Assembly: GCF_016545825.1 (NCBI RefSeq)
Contig: NC_052616.1
Location: 11,284,001-11,348,000 of the forward strand
Length of the DNA stretch: 64,000 bases
Reading direction: 5' to 3'
Origin: Eucalyptus grandis
Lineage: Eukaryota; Streptophyta; Magnoliopsida; Myrtales; Myrtaceae
Position 1 is the stretch's first letter. Every line of letters begins with the position of its first letter. Positions 48,343 to 59,484 of this stretch are shown here, piece by piece. The position numbers were made by a program, and so were the translations under genes. Under the pieces are notes generated by a model. That model did not search any database. It was not told the origin of the DNA and saw nothing but the letters and a program-made list of their open reading frames with translations.

Positions 48343-49371
48343 ATGGTAATTGTTGCCTCGCCGGAAGCTCAAGATTGAAACTCAAACCTTTATCTGATAA
48401 TATTGTGAAATCTGCTTCCTGTTACCTTCAGAAATGATTTCTTCATATTAGGATAGAATCTTGTTTGGATTTGCTCGAAAACATTTTTAAGCTACATTTA
48501 AACATTTGCATTCTTTGAAAAGTTTCAGCGAGTTCGCATTGAAAAGGCTAAATCGTCTAAAGATGCTAATTTGAAAGAAAAGAAAGAGGAAAGGGTACTT
48601 AAATGGAATCTTCACTCTCAAATTTTGTTCAGGGTGTGTGGGGAGGCATGTATTTTTGGGTCCTAGACTTCTAGTTTGTAGAATTTTGATAGCTCATAAA
48701 CAGGAGTTGGCAAGTAACGCAGTCAAACTAGCCGACAATGGCCAGGATTGATGTATGGTTCTACAAAGAAGGTTTCGCAGTCATTGCGAGTTCCTTTAAC
48801 ATAAAATTGAGCCCTGCCAATTGAGCGTTGCATTCTCAAGAGAGTAGCTCTTTGGCCTGTGTAGGTTTTCTCAGCAAAACCATGCTTATTTCTTTCTTTT
48901 TCTATCTAAGCAGAATACGCAAAACATCACATATGTGCAAGGATGTGTTTTTAACTACAATGCTCAATTATGTTCATAACCCTCCCATCTGTAAAGTTAT
49001 GTGCTCCTGCAGGTCTCTTCTATTTATTCTTCCGTGCAGAAGATGAACGAATTAGACCAGCAAGAACAGGTATGCTCGATAAAACCTGACCGCAGTAAAA
49101 ACCTTGTATAAAATATGAGTTTTATTCAAATTTTGGTCGTAAATGACAGGCAATTTATTTTCCTGCCAAGAATCGTTTCTCCGAGTACATGTACAAACTG
49201 TGTCCGATCTCAATGATGGATCTATTCTTGAATGCTAGCAGCAGTCTGCTTTCTATTTGGAGCTGTGAATGCTGTCTGTCTCTCCTCACATGAATACTTT
49301 TCTTTTCATTTCTCTGTCTCTGTCTCTGTCTCTTGCAGATGATGCTCGGAGCATCTTCTCTGGCGAAGTAG
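48343..49371 (+). CDS. Candidate four-exon gene for a 43-residue peptide
   Basis: Inferred from splice signals. The ATG (48,343-48,345) is the last codon before a gt donor. Exon 2 is 48,529-48,594 (after tttcag, before gtactt) and encodes RVRIEKAKSSKDANLKEK and four more charged residues. Exon 3 is 49,040-49,069 (after ccgtgcag, before gtatgc) and encodes KMNELDQQEQ. Exon 4 is 49,339-49,371 (after ctcttgcag) and encodes MMLGASSLAK then a stop. All junctions are phase 0 and keep one frame. The product would be Lys/Glu-rich, probably helical and soluble. I do not recognise it. It could instead be the tail of a longer protein or a non-coding transcript. Exon 4 and its flank are copied at 57.06-57.88 kb. 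Confidence 0.4.
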
Positions 49372-49945
49372 GTACCCACCATAGCTTCTCTGGTTAGATG
49401 CTCAAATGGGTTCGCTGTGATTTAGCCATGCTCGGTCATGTGTATGGTCATCTTCATAGTTGTCCTGTATATGATGAATTCCAGATCCATTGTTCGAAGA
49501 GTCCTTGTGAATAATTGAAGCTGTAGCTGGGGTCTCTAGTCCTCTGGCCTCTGTTTTGGTTCTACTCGATCTGAAATGCTTGGATGTAAATAATTTCTAG
49601 TTGGTGCTGTATATGGCTCACTCGTTGAGATACCCAAAACATATTCGGGACTCAAGAGATCATTCAATCTGTAAATCAATCTCTTAAATAAGTTTTTGTG
49701 CGATGTCAAAGTGAAAATGCTCTTGGGATTTATCGCTGCTGGTTTTAGCTCTTACAGGTTTTGTGGCATTTGTTAAACATTATTACAAAATGATTGCAGA
49801 GGTCTTATTGATGAGTGTCTGAACGCAAAATCTTAAGAAAAAAATGCACTCGTAAGTCAAATAGGAAATTTTGACTTGTAAAAATTGCCTTTAGAGGACA
49901 TTTTATGACTAAATGCCACAATTAATATTTTGCATGCGTTGAAAA
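49150..49945 (+). repeat. Source block duplicated to 57.06-57.88 kb
   Basis: From ttattttcctgcc (near 49,153) through the last exon and 3' region to about 49,945, the text recurs with substitutions and small indels at 57,066-57,885. Confidence 0.8.
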
Positions 49946-50086
49946 TGAACCCAAGACATATTTAAGGAAAGCACCGACATCGAATAGGAAACTATACCTT
50001 TCAATAACATTTAATGGGATTCTAATGTTTTCTTTAAGTTATATGAATCCTTTTAGGGTTTAAGTGACAGAATCCATTCCCATACT

Positions 50087-50754
50087 ATGATGGGGTTCTT
50101 CCCCTCCTTAAGAGGCCAACGCATTAGCCAATGCTATCCTTATAGTTCAAACTCGCCCCTATCACAAAAAATCATCATCTACCCACCATATGCCGCAGTT
50201 TGGCTAATCTGGAAAGAAGAGCTAGAGGTCTTCAACTCTAGTCAAGCTCATATTAAAGAGGGCATCATCTTCTGCTTCTCCATCCAAGTACTGCTTTGCT
50301 CTAGGAAGCTACTTTTTCCTTGTTTGACAAGCCCAACGAATTATTTAAGTCAATGTCTTCTATCGACGAGGAACATCCTCACACGTCAAGATTTAAACCC
50401 TCTTTTCCCCCAACTTTCCTCGTCGCTGGCTCTAATGTCCACACGATTGTTCCTGCTTTTGCCTTCTCGTCAAAAGCCGAGGCAGAAAAGTGGTCCCGGG
50501 TAGAGCCACCTCCTGGAATCGCTTACCTACGAAAGTTTCACCGTTCTCAAATCTTGTTTCTTCTGGAGAAGCTGTCTGGTCTCTGTCTCCTTCAGTCGGG
50601 GGCCGGTGATGAGAAAATTCAAAACACGAGCGGCGTGGACCGTGCTCGTACTTGTGGTGGGACTCATGAGAGAAGGGGCTCGCAATGTGCGTCTCGTGCC
50701 GGAACCATTATGCAGAACCTGTTCACATCGACGAAGCCAGCCTACATTGATTGA
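50087..50754 (+). pseudogene. Possible unrecognised coding remnant
   Basis: Two overlapping frames. 50,087-50,503 begins MMGFFPSLRG. 50,320-50,754 begins MFDKPNELFKSMSSIDEEHP and ends STKPAYID. Codon and residue variety in the second is protein-like (EAEKWSRVEPPPGIAYLRKF), but I recognise no domain. One frameshift near 50,320 could join them. Low confidence. Confidence 0.25.
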
Positions 50755-50903
50755 GCCGGTGCAGTTGTTTTGATAACCTGCCGACCACGTTATGAGATGC
50801 TGTCGCTTGTTGCCCTCGTTGTATAATGTCCTTCAACTTAGCGTCTTTGTGGAGTAATTGGGACTATCTGAACTTACAACAAATGCAAACGGTTTTATCA
50901 TTT

Positions 50904-53710
50904 TGTTGCGGCCTTTTCGAATGTGAATTACCCAAAGAAAGTCAATGGATTACTAAGTCCGAAGACTTAGCAGACGACCCTCCCAAGTTTTACCAATTGT
51001 AATTCGACACTAAAAAATTAATCCATTTAAACATGCAATTTTACTCAATTTGGAGTTGCCACTAACTAATTATGGTTGATTAGAAGCTCAAGTAAAGTAT
51101 GGGATAATATTTTACTTTTGCGAACCAGAAATTCAATGGGTCTGGGATATGTTGGGTACATTTTCATTGTAATTTCAAAAATATTTTGTAAGTAATCTTG
51201 ATTAATTTTTACCTAAGCTACTAACATACAAATGGTAGTCATGCGGTGCGTAATCAATAAAATAACATTCAATAAACCGAAGTGTTAAATTGTAATAAAT
51301 TATAACTAACCTTAGGTAAAATAAACTACAACTTTATTAAGGTTTATTCTCTAAAAACTTACAAAATGCTGATTAAAAATGCATGCTCTAAACATGATTT
51401 CTAAATGATATGACACCTAATTTTTTCATTTAAAAATGTTAATTATATGCAATCTTAATCTAAATTTAATATACATGATTTTTGCTTTAATTTGGTGTCT
51501 TTTAATAACTACTAATTTTTTTTTTATACTTTTATGAATTTTGGAATTTTCTAAGAATTTTTTAATTTTCCTTAATTTTCTAATTTTTCTAATTTTTTAA
51601 TTAATTTAAAAAAACTCGAATTTTCACTATTTTCTGAAATTTTTTGAATTTTTTTAATGTTCTTTGAAAGTTGTTGAATTTTTTTGAATTTTTTGAATTT
51701 TTTGAATTTTCGAAATTTTTAAATTTTTATGAAATTTTTTGATTTTTTTGAAGTTTTTAAATATATATTTAATATTTAATATTATAATATCCGAGGAAGC
51801 AGGTTCAAACCGGATAAACCCGATCCAACTCGATGACCCAACCTAAAATCGGATCCGACCCAGTCGGATAAAAAAACGAAATCTTTTAGTTTAGTTTAGT
51901 TTATTTTTATTTTTAATTTTTATTTTTAATTTTCGATTTTTTTTCTTTCTATTTTCGCTTTTTTTTGTCTTTTCTTGTTTCGTCCTTTTCAAACCCAGCA
52001 TGGTCTTCAACCTCCCGCCCTCCTTCAACGAGACCGAGCTTCTGCAACTTCGAACCCTGGACGCTCGACATCGCCACCATCACGCGTCGTCACCGACACC
52101 TACACGTCGCCACCGAACCACCGCCAACGACGTCGGTCACTTGCTCCGACCTTCGGTTACATCAACTCCGGCCGCTCACCGGTGGCCGCAACGACAGTGG
52201 AAAACATCCATACCCAAGCTGAATCCCTCAAGTCAAGCATCTCGAATGGACGTACAATCACCAGCACATTATAATACAAAGAAAGAACTAACGGGCGGTG
52301 GCCTCGAACCGCAGGCTTTGCCGGTGAGGGGAGTGTAACTCCGGCGGAAGCGGGGGATGCGCGGCCAACTTGATGACGAGCGAATGTTTCCACGAAATCA
52401 CATAACAAAACAAGAGGAACACAAATATCAGACGCGATTCAACATATATGGAAGTCAATCTTAAGCTTCAACGATGAAATCCATCCGACTCTCTCTCAGA
52501 CATCTTGTCAAGCACGTGATAAGCAGACTTCACAATAGCATTCCGATTCGGTTTCTAAACGAGTCCTAGCCAAGAAAACGTTGCACACGACTTAAAACGC
52601 CGTTACTAACAGAAAATGGCTTTGTTTCACCAAGATTTCCTCAAAAACAGCAGTCGATTAAGGCAGGCGTGAACATGGGAATTTTTCGGTTTTCTTTTAG
52701 ACATTTTAGCGAACATGTGATGTAGGGATACGAAATTTGAGTTCTCAACTCAGAACCAGCACCATTTCCAGCCAAAGCGTGACCAATCATGCTCTAAACG
52801 TCATCATCCATCACTAACCTATTTCAGTTTCACATGCTCAAACACTGAGTTCACTGACTGAGTTCAATATTCTTGAATCCTTAATAGCATGAACAGAAGA
52901 AGGGAAAAAAAAGAACACCTGAAGGAAGCGTGATCCCTACCTAGCCAGAAATGGTGTCGCTGTTGCCACTTACACGTCGGGAAGGCTCAAGAAACGACTG
53001 ACACTCCTCCCTTCCTCTGGCATACTATCGCACTGGCAGGTGCGGTGACCGACGGTAACCACGTGGGGCTCGAGATGAACTTCGGCGAACCCTTTCCTCA
53101 AATCCCAGAAAACTCGCTTAAAACTCTCCCGAGCTCTCTGATCTCTCTCCTCTCTCTCTCGGTCGAAACGGAACCCCAAAACACTTTGCTCTCTTCCTTT
53201 GAGCTCGGCCAACGATAGGGGCGCATGGCTTCTGCCACCGCCAGCCTGGCGCGGCCGGCTTGATCTCCGAGGATCATGCTGTCATCTGCCCTCGCGATCC
53301 TCTGCCTCATGCCCTGGTTTGTACGTTTCTTTTTCCGCAAAAGCCAAACCAGTGGGAGGATGTGAGGGAGGAAGAAGACCCACGCGGGCTGGACCGAAAT
53401 GAAAGGAGCTGGGCTAGTTCTGTGTGTGAAAAGAAGAATGGAAGGAAGAAGAGAGGTGGGCCGGCCACATTCGATTTTCTTTTTCTTTCTTTTCTTTTAT
53501 GATCATAATTTTCAATAATGATAATATTTTTTTTTTCTCATTCTCATTCTTTTCTTTTCTTTTGATGAATTTTTTTGAAAAATTTAAAAATTAACATTAG
53601 TGATGCAAATATTCCTAATGCTATTACGCAATGCAATTTAGTGATTTTTTTTTTTGCTAGGTTTGAAAATTAATCCCTAATTTTCTAATGATAAAATTTA
53701 GGTGTCAACA
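50904..53710 (-). mobile_element. LTR-type element, relative of the 232-3414 copy
   Basis: The minus strand starts TGTTGACACCTAAATTTT at 53,710. The other end (tgttgcggcc at 50,904) is followed by 'caatggattactaagtc', also near the matching end of the first copy (about 274-292). Shared internal phrases include ggattcgccactaa / ggagttgccactaa. Five-base flanks do not match (cattt versus agaag), so this copy has decayed ends or arose by recombination. No retroviral protein frames are present. Confidence 0.65.
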
Positions 53711-53715
53711 AGAAG

Positions 53716-53930
53716 AAGAAAGTAAAGAGAAAAAAAAAAAATAGCTTAATTCTAGAATTGTTTCCAAGGAACAAAGAAGTAACTTTTTTTTTTTTTTTTC
53801 TTGATTTTGTTCCAAATTATTCTCAAGAAGAAATCTATTTTTGGTAGTAGAAAAATTAACTAATGTCACTAAATGGATTTTTTTTTCAATGAGCAAAAGA
53901 ATAGAAATAGTCTAGAATTGGTTAGTTACC
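53716..53930. mobile_element. Fragment with PIF-like text
   Basis: A/G and T tracts with 'tagaattgtttccaaggaac' and 'ttgttccaaattattctcaa', phrases found inside the PIF-like elements. No ends are visible. Confidence 0.35.
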
Positions 53931-53934
53931 GAAA

Positions 53935-54866
53935 AGATCCTAAAAGAACATAAAATGAAAAACAAAGATTCAATGCCTCATCAGCTTGTGGAGAGTTGAT
54001 AATGTTGGATGAAAGTTTAATAAAGGATATATTTGGAATTTGAGTAAAAGTTGGAAGTTTTTCTTGAGATAAAAAAAGTTTAAGGTAGAATTGGGACTAA
54101 ACTTAAAGTTTGATTTTTTTTATAAAAGTTTTAAATCTATTTCATTTGTGTCAATTTAATTATAAACATTTTAATTAGATCAATTTACTTCGAAACATTT
54201 TACATTCGTGCCAATTGAATTCATTGACTAATTTTAGCTAAAAATTGGTAGCGTGAACTTTAGCCTCTAATGAGACTTGTCCTTGTTTGAGGTTGGCGAG
54301 GTCACCCCTTGTCAAATCTGGCGGTGTTGACCTCGCCTGAGCCCGGTAAGGGCAACCTCATCGTTGTCACCTTTGGCCAGTCGCTAGTCATCATCGAGGC
54401 TCGGCAATTAGTGGAGAAGGAAAAAAAAGAAAAAGAAAATAAAAAGAAAAGAACAAAAGAACAATATATAAAAAAAAAAAAATTAGAAAAAAATAATAAA
54501 AATTATAAAAATTGTGCACAATAGAATCGGTCACACTAGATTGGATGGCCAACACGTCAGCTATGTCTAGCTAAAATTCGCTGAATGGATTTAATTGATA
54601 CAAATGCAAAAAAGTTTAGAACTAAATTGGTTCAATTAAATGATTTAGGATCAAATTCGCATCAATGCAACATGTTTATGATTTTTGACACTTTCCCAAT
54701 TAGTTTTCGAAAGAAAACCTCCATGCGTTAAACAGGGAAATTAAATAAAAAAACAAAATTAAAGTCACCAATTTCCTAGGCCCATATTAAATCACCTTTG
54801 TTTCCTCCCATAGATACCATGAACGATTCTCAAGTTTTCTAAATTGTTCAATCCGCCATCATAAAA
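53935..54866 (+). repeat. Duplicated promoter region of BAHD copy 2
   Basis: It matches 3,790-4,983 upstream of copy 1, from cctaaaagaacataaaatga to the ATG, including the family-1 element (about 54,100-54,715). The TATA region is changed from ctatataaaccac to catagataccat. Confidence 0.8.
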
Positions 54867-55985
54867 ATGGCTTCACTGCCACCTTCTTCTCCGGCACATC
54901 AGTGAACCGCCACAAGCCAGAGCTGATCTCCCCGTCGCAGGCGACGCCACGCGAACTCAAGCCCCTCTCGGACCTGGACGACCAGGAGGGGCTTCGCTTT
55001 CAGTTTCCCTTCCTTTTCTTCTATCCCAACAGCCCCCCAATAAGAGGCCGAGAAGACCCGGCGAGAGTCGTCAAGGAAGCGCTCGGGAAGGCGCTCGTGT
55101 ACTACTACCCGTTGGCCGGGCGTATCCGGAAAGGGCCGAACCGCATGCTCGCAGTGGACTGCACCGGCGAGGGGATCCTGTTCGTCGAGGCCGACGCCGA
55201 CGTCAGCCTCGAGGAGCTCGGCGACTCCATGAGGCCGCCGTGCGGCTTTGTGGACGAGGTGTTGTGCGATGTGGGCGGGTCCGGCGGCATCATTGGGTGC
55301 CCTCTCTTGTTGGTTCAGGTTATCGACTGTAATGACAGAGATATGCCCTCCTGCTCTGAATAATCAACCTGCTGTAACTTCTGTAGTTTCTTACTGAGTT
55401 CCTTCCGATTTGTAGGTGACCCGTTTGAAATGCGGGGGCTTCATCCTTGGAATCCGGCTCAATCATGCCATTAGCGATTCCCTTGGCCTCATACAATTCC
55501 TGAAGGCGGCTGCAGAACTCGCAAGAGGCGCACACGTGCCGTCATGGCTACCTGTTTGGCAGAGAGAAATCCTCTGCGCTCGAGACCCGCCGCGAGCGAC
55601 GTGCAGGCACCCTGAGTTCGAGGATGTGGTCGACGACGCCAGAAGCGCTGCCGTGACGTTGGACCCCAAGAACATGGTACACAGATCCTTCTTTTTCGGC
55701 CCGCGCCAAGTGGCGTCAATCAAGAAAGGCCTCCCTCACCACCTGGTCTCGAGATCCTCCACCTACGAGTTACTTACGGCATGCCTGTGGAAGTGGGAAA
55801 AGTACTAAAATAGTACTAAATCTTTAGTATTGATACTAATTCAATCTTAAACTTTTCAATCAATCAATTCTAATTCTAAACCTTTACACGGCACCACCCG
55901 CTCATTCGGCTAATTTAAGCCGTAAATTGCTGATGCTGGTCGGCGGTGGTCTTATGTGACACCACATGAACAAATTTTATAATTA

Positions 55986-56016
<31 letters not shown>

Positions 56017-57065
56017 CAGATTTTTAAATTTATTATTTTTCTTTTTTTCCTTTTTTTTTTTTTTTTCTTTTCTCCTTATCGTTTGGCCGGGCGAGGTCGT
56101 TGGGCCGACCATCGTCGGCCACCACCGGGTCTGGGATGAGAGGCCCCGTGCCTTCACCGGTCACCGGCGAGGGTCGAAACCTCGTTGGCCAATTGGTGAG
56201 AGCCTTTGCGCCCCGTTGGCCACTGTGTGAGGGCGTGGCGCCCTCACTCAAGGCGGGCGAGGGTGCGGCGGCCCATGCTCGTGGCAAGTGAGGGTGCGGT
56301 GGCCCTCGCCTAGATCCGGTGAGGGCAAGATGCCTCGCCCGCCATGAACAAGGGCAGCTGGGCCCGCCAGATCTAGGCGAGGGCTACGGCGGCCTCGCCG
56401 TGGCGGGCGAGGGTGTGTGCGCCACCGCGCCCGCCCGTGGCCGATGAGGGTGCAAAGGTCCTCCTTGGCCAACGGGTGAGGGTGCCCTCGCCGGCCATAG
56501 GCGAGGGTGCGGTGGCCCTCGCCTTGGCTAGCCTGTGGCTGGCAATGGTTGGCTGGCTGGCGACCTCGCCGCCAAGTGGATAAGGGAGAAAAGAAAGAGA
56601 AAAATCTGAAAAAAATTATAATATTTATCCACGCTTGCGCCACATGAGACCGCTGGCGGCCATGTCAAGCAATTTTTGGCTTAAATTAGCTCGATTGAAC
56701 CTGAATTTGTACCAATATAAAAATGTTTTTGGTGATTAAATTTGGCCAAATTAAAAAGTTTTTAAGATCGAATTTGATCAATGCAAAAGGTTTGATGACT
56801 ATTTTGCAGATTTCTTTTCCTATGGAAGTGCCGCACAATCGCCCTCGAGATTGAGCCAGACGATGCCGTCTGCCTATCGTCCATGATTAATGCGCGAGGC
56901 AAGCAAGGCCTCAGTGTGCCTCGTGGTTATCACGGGAACACGTCGGTGTATTCAACAGTGCTTTCGAAGGCGGGCCATCTGTGCAACAATCCGCTGGGAT
57001 ACGCGGTTGAGTTAGTGAAGAAAGCGAAAGAAATGGTGAGTGAAGAATATGTGAGGTCCTCCATT
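54867..57065 (+). pseudogene. BAHD acyltransferase copy 2, multiply broken
   Basis: Very close to copy 1. The ATG at 54,867 is followed by a 4-base deletion near 54,897 that gives a stop after 12 codons; the original frame resumes at 54,902. Exon 1 ends at 55,318, the intron is 55,319-55,415 (97 nt) and exon 2 starts at 55,416. It keeps the extra G that copy 1 lacks ([20 protein letters not shown]) and the HxxxD motif (HAISD). A 1,027-bp transposon (55,796-56,822) splits exon 2 after TACLWKW. Exon 2 resumes (MINARGKQGLSVPRGYHGNT) and stops abruptly at 57,065, so the DFGWG motif and C-terminus are missing. The TATA box is also lost. No functional enzyme is expected. Confidence 0.92.
55796..56822. 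mobile_element. Family-1 TIR element inserted in BAHD copy 2 exon 2
   Basis: Terminal inverted repeats begin GGAAAAG and CTTTTCC, with more degenerate matching inward (aaaatagt / actatttt). The exon word tggaagtg is present on both sides (55,788-55,795 and 56,823-56,830) but only once in copy 1 (near 5,911), which acts as the empty site. Allowing one mismatch the duplication extends to about 10 bases, so 8-10 bp fits Mutator-like or hAT elements. The interior has an AT-rich arm, a pyrimidine tract (56,020-56,075), a GC core with ggcgagggtg words (56,085-56,580), a short purine tract and a right arm. No transposase. Confidence 0.9.
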
Positions 57066-57885
57066 TATTTTCCTGCCGAGAAATCCGTTCCTCTGAGTAC
57101 ATGTACAAACTATGTCCGATCTCAATGATGGATCTATTCTTGAATGCTAGCGGCAGAGTCTGCTTTCTATTTGGAGCTGTGAATGCTGTCTGAGCTGTGA
57201 ATGCTGTCGGTTTCTCCTCACATGAATACTTTTCTTTTTCTTCTCTGTCTCTGTCTATTGCAAATGATGCTCGGAGCATCTGCTCTGGCAAAGTAGGTAC
57301 CCACCATAGCTTCTCTGCTTAGATGCTCAAATGGGTTCGCTGTGAGCCTGTGATACAGCTATACTTGGTCATGTGTGTGGTCATCTTCATAGTTGTCCTG
57401 TATATGATGAATTCCAGATCCATTGTTTGACGAGTCCTGCTGCATAATTGAAGCTGTAGCTGAGGTCACCAGTCCCCTGTCCTCTGTTTTGGTTCTACTC
57501 GATCTGAAATGCTTGGATGTAGTTAAATTTTTGTTGGTGCTCTGTGTATAGCTCACTCGTTGAGTTACTCAGAACATATTTATTATTTAGGAGTTTAGAG
57601 ATCATCCAATCTGTAAATCAATTTTGTTAATAAGTTATTATACAATGACAAACTGGAAATGCTCTTGGCATTTATCGTTGGTGGTTTTAGCTCTTACAGC
57701 TTTTGCGGCATTTGTTAAACATTATTATCAAATGATTTTATAGTTGATATTATAGGTTTTATCAACGACGTTTGACGCAACGTCTTCTTAAGAAAGAAAC
57801 GCATAAGATATTTTTGACTTGTAAAGGTTGCCCTTGGAAAACATTTTTGTGATTAAATATGACAATTAATGTTTTGCAGACACTG
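57063..57885 (+). repeat. Copy of the 49-kb block fused to BAHD copy 2
   Basis: It joins BAHD exon 2 through a 3-base overlap (att). It carries a copy of the last exon of the 48-49 kb gene (57,264-57,296, MMLGASALAK then stop). The acceptor cag has become caa, so it could not be spliced as at the source. An extra short duplication of gagctgtgaatgctgtc is present near 57,173-57,207. Confidence 0.85.
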
Positions 57886-57939
57886 AAAAATGAGTTATGT
57901 TTTTATTTTTGGATCGAAACATGAGACATATTATAAGGC

Positions 57940-58040
57940 ACTGATTTCTGAAGTTCTCTTTCACAACCATAAAGAGGGCTACGTCACCTTCGTCACCAAG
58001 TCGTCGATTGAGGGTGGCCGACGGTGGCTGTTGGTCCGAG

Positions 58041-58071
<31 letters not shown>

Positions 58072-58260
58072 GGTGTTTAGTACTTATGGCGAGTATTGAT
58101 TTGGCATGGCGAGGTCCACATAAAGAGGACACGCATCGAAACCCAATGAATGAGCGAGGAGGCGTGCTCACTGAATAAAGTCGGGTTCCGTCTACAATCC
58201 GTCTAGAACCAAAATGGCTAGATCGGTTTCGATTCAGCCCTTGTTCAATCTTAGCCACAA
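57940..58260. repeat. Copy of the 3.4-kb block
   Basis: It matches about 3,435-3,740, including the GA run (58,041-58,067) and 'gtcgggttccgtctagaatc'-like text. With the preceding block it shows that this locus is a patchwork of three sources. Confidence 0.75.
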
Positions 58261-59050
58261 ATCCCCAGTTGGTAAGGTCTTGTCAACCGGGGGAACACGA
58301 TAAGTTTAGTTATCAATTAACAAAATTTGCCCTTAGGCATCGCCTATGATAGTTACCGTTGATGTAGAGACAGTACCTTAAAACCAATGAAATAGCATTC
58401 AAATTCTATGAATTGATTGAGTCTAAACTTTTGGCTTGTGGGGGTGGCCATCGTGAAACTCAAGTGGGTGACCTCTGGGTTTTAAGTTAGAATTTTTTCA
58501 ATGCTCCAAGCAACTACGATCTTGAAATTTACATATGTATATGAGGAGAGAGAATGTGATCATATGCGTCCAAGAGAGAGCGTATGAAGCCAATTGCATT
58601 CTTTTACGTATGAGAACGAGAGAAAGCAAAATTACACAAAGTAATTAGTTGTGAATAATTAGCTAATTATACATAATTTTATGTATACAGGACAAGTTTT
58701 GGTATGATTTAAACAAAAATGGCCCCGTGCTCATACTTCAAATTCCACGCAAGGCACATTAAACTTTTCAATAAATAAATGGCCTAATTCCATAAAAATC
58801 CAAAACTTTAGTTTTAATTCCAATTCTATGTCGAATTTTTTTTTCCTCAAAAAGAACCTTCAAATTTTCCTTAACTCCCATATCTATCCCGCTGTTAAAC
58901 ATGTTGGCCATGAAGCGGTCTCCACTAATGGTGGAGCAGTGATGGAGGTCAAATCGGTGGCAAGAGACTCTGGGTGGTTGTGGATGAGATGTGGCATGAG
59001 GAGGAAGATTTTAACTGTATGTGACAAGCAAAGAGGGAAGGAAAGATGGC
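58261..59050. other. Non-coding interval
   Basis: AT-rich. A short plus-strand frame at 58,828-59,088 looks random. Confidence 0.4.
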
Positions 59051-59056
59051 CATTAA

Positions 59057-59484
59057 GGGCCTGTTTGGTAATTATTCTATTTTCATAAATAATTTTTACT
59101 TAGAAATAGTTTTTGCTCTTTTTTCTTTTGAACGAGTTTTCAAGTATTCAAACACGTATGATAAATTTACTTAATTTCTATTCCCAAAATAAAAAGAACA
59201 AAATACGTTTGATACGATTCTCGATTTTTTTTTTGTGTTTATGAATTTCTTTTAATTATTATTATTAATTTTATAAGATTTTTCTTTTTTTTTTTTTTTT
59301 TCTCTTTTTCATCTCTTTCTTTTTCTTCCCTCTAGCCGGTCGCCAACAACCTCTCCCTACCATCGGAGGTCGAGCCTCGCCAGCCATGACGAGATCAACC
59401 TTGTGGTGGTCAAGTAAGGTCAAGCCTCGTTGAGGGTCAATGAGGTCTCAAGACCTCGTCTTTGGCTGATCGTAGCCTCAATAG
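59057..59484. mobile_element. PIF/Harbinger-like element, right end missing
   Basis: The left end is TAA followed by GGGCCTGTTTGGTAATTATT, then the usual T-rich and pyrimidine tracts and the start of a GC core (59,330-59,480). The right half is absent. The TRIM-like element begins where it stops. Confidence 0.6.

Noticed and set aside
51965..52408. Frames of 85-112 codons on both strands
   Set aside because: They lie in the GC-rich part of the second LTR-type copy, with three mutually overlapping frames and no domain.
53098..53502. Short frames near the LTR end
   Set aside because: Inside the second LTR-type element; no domain, both strands open.
56033..56643. Frames of 63-131 codons within BAHD copy 2
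   Set aside because: They are inside the inserted transposon core and low in complexity.
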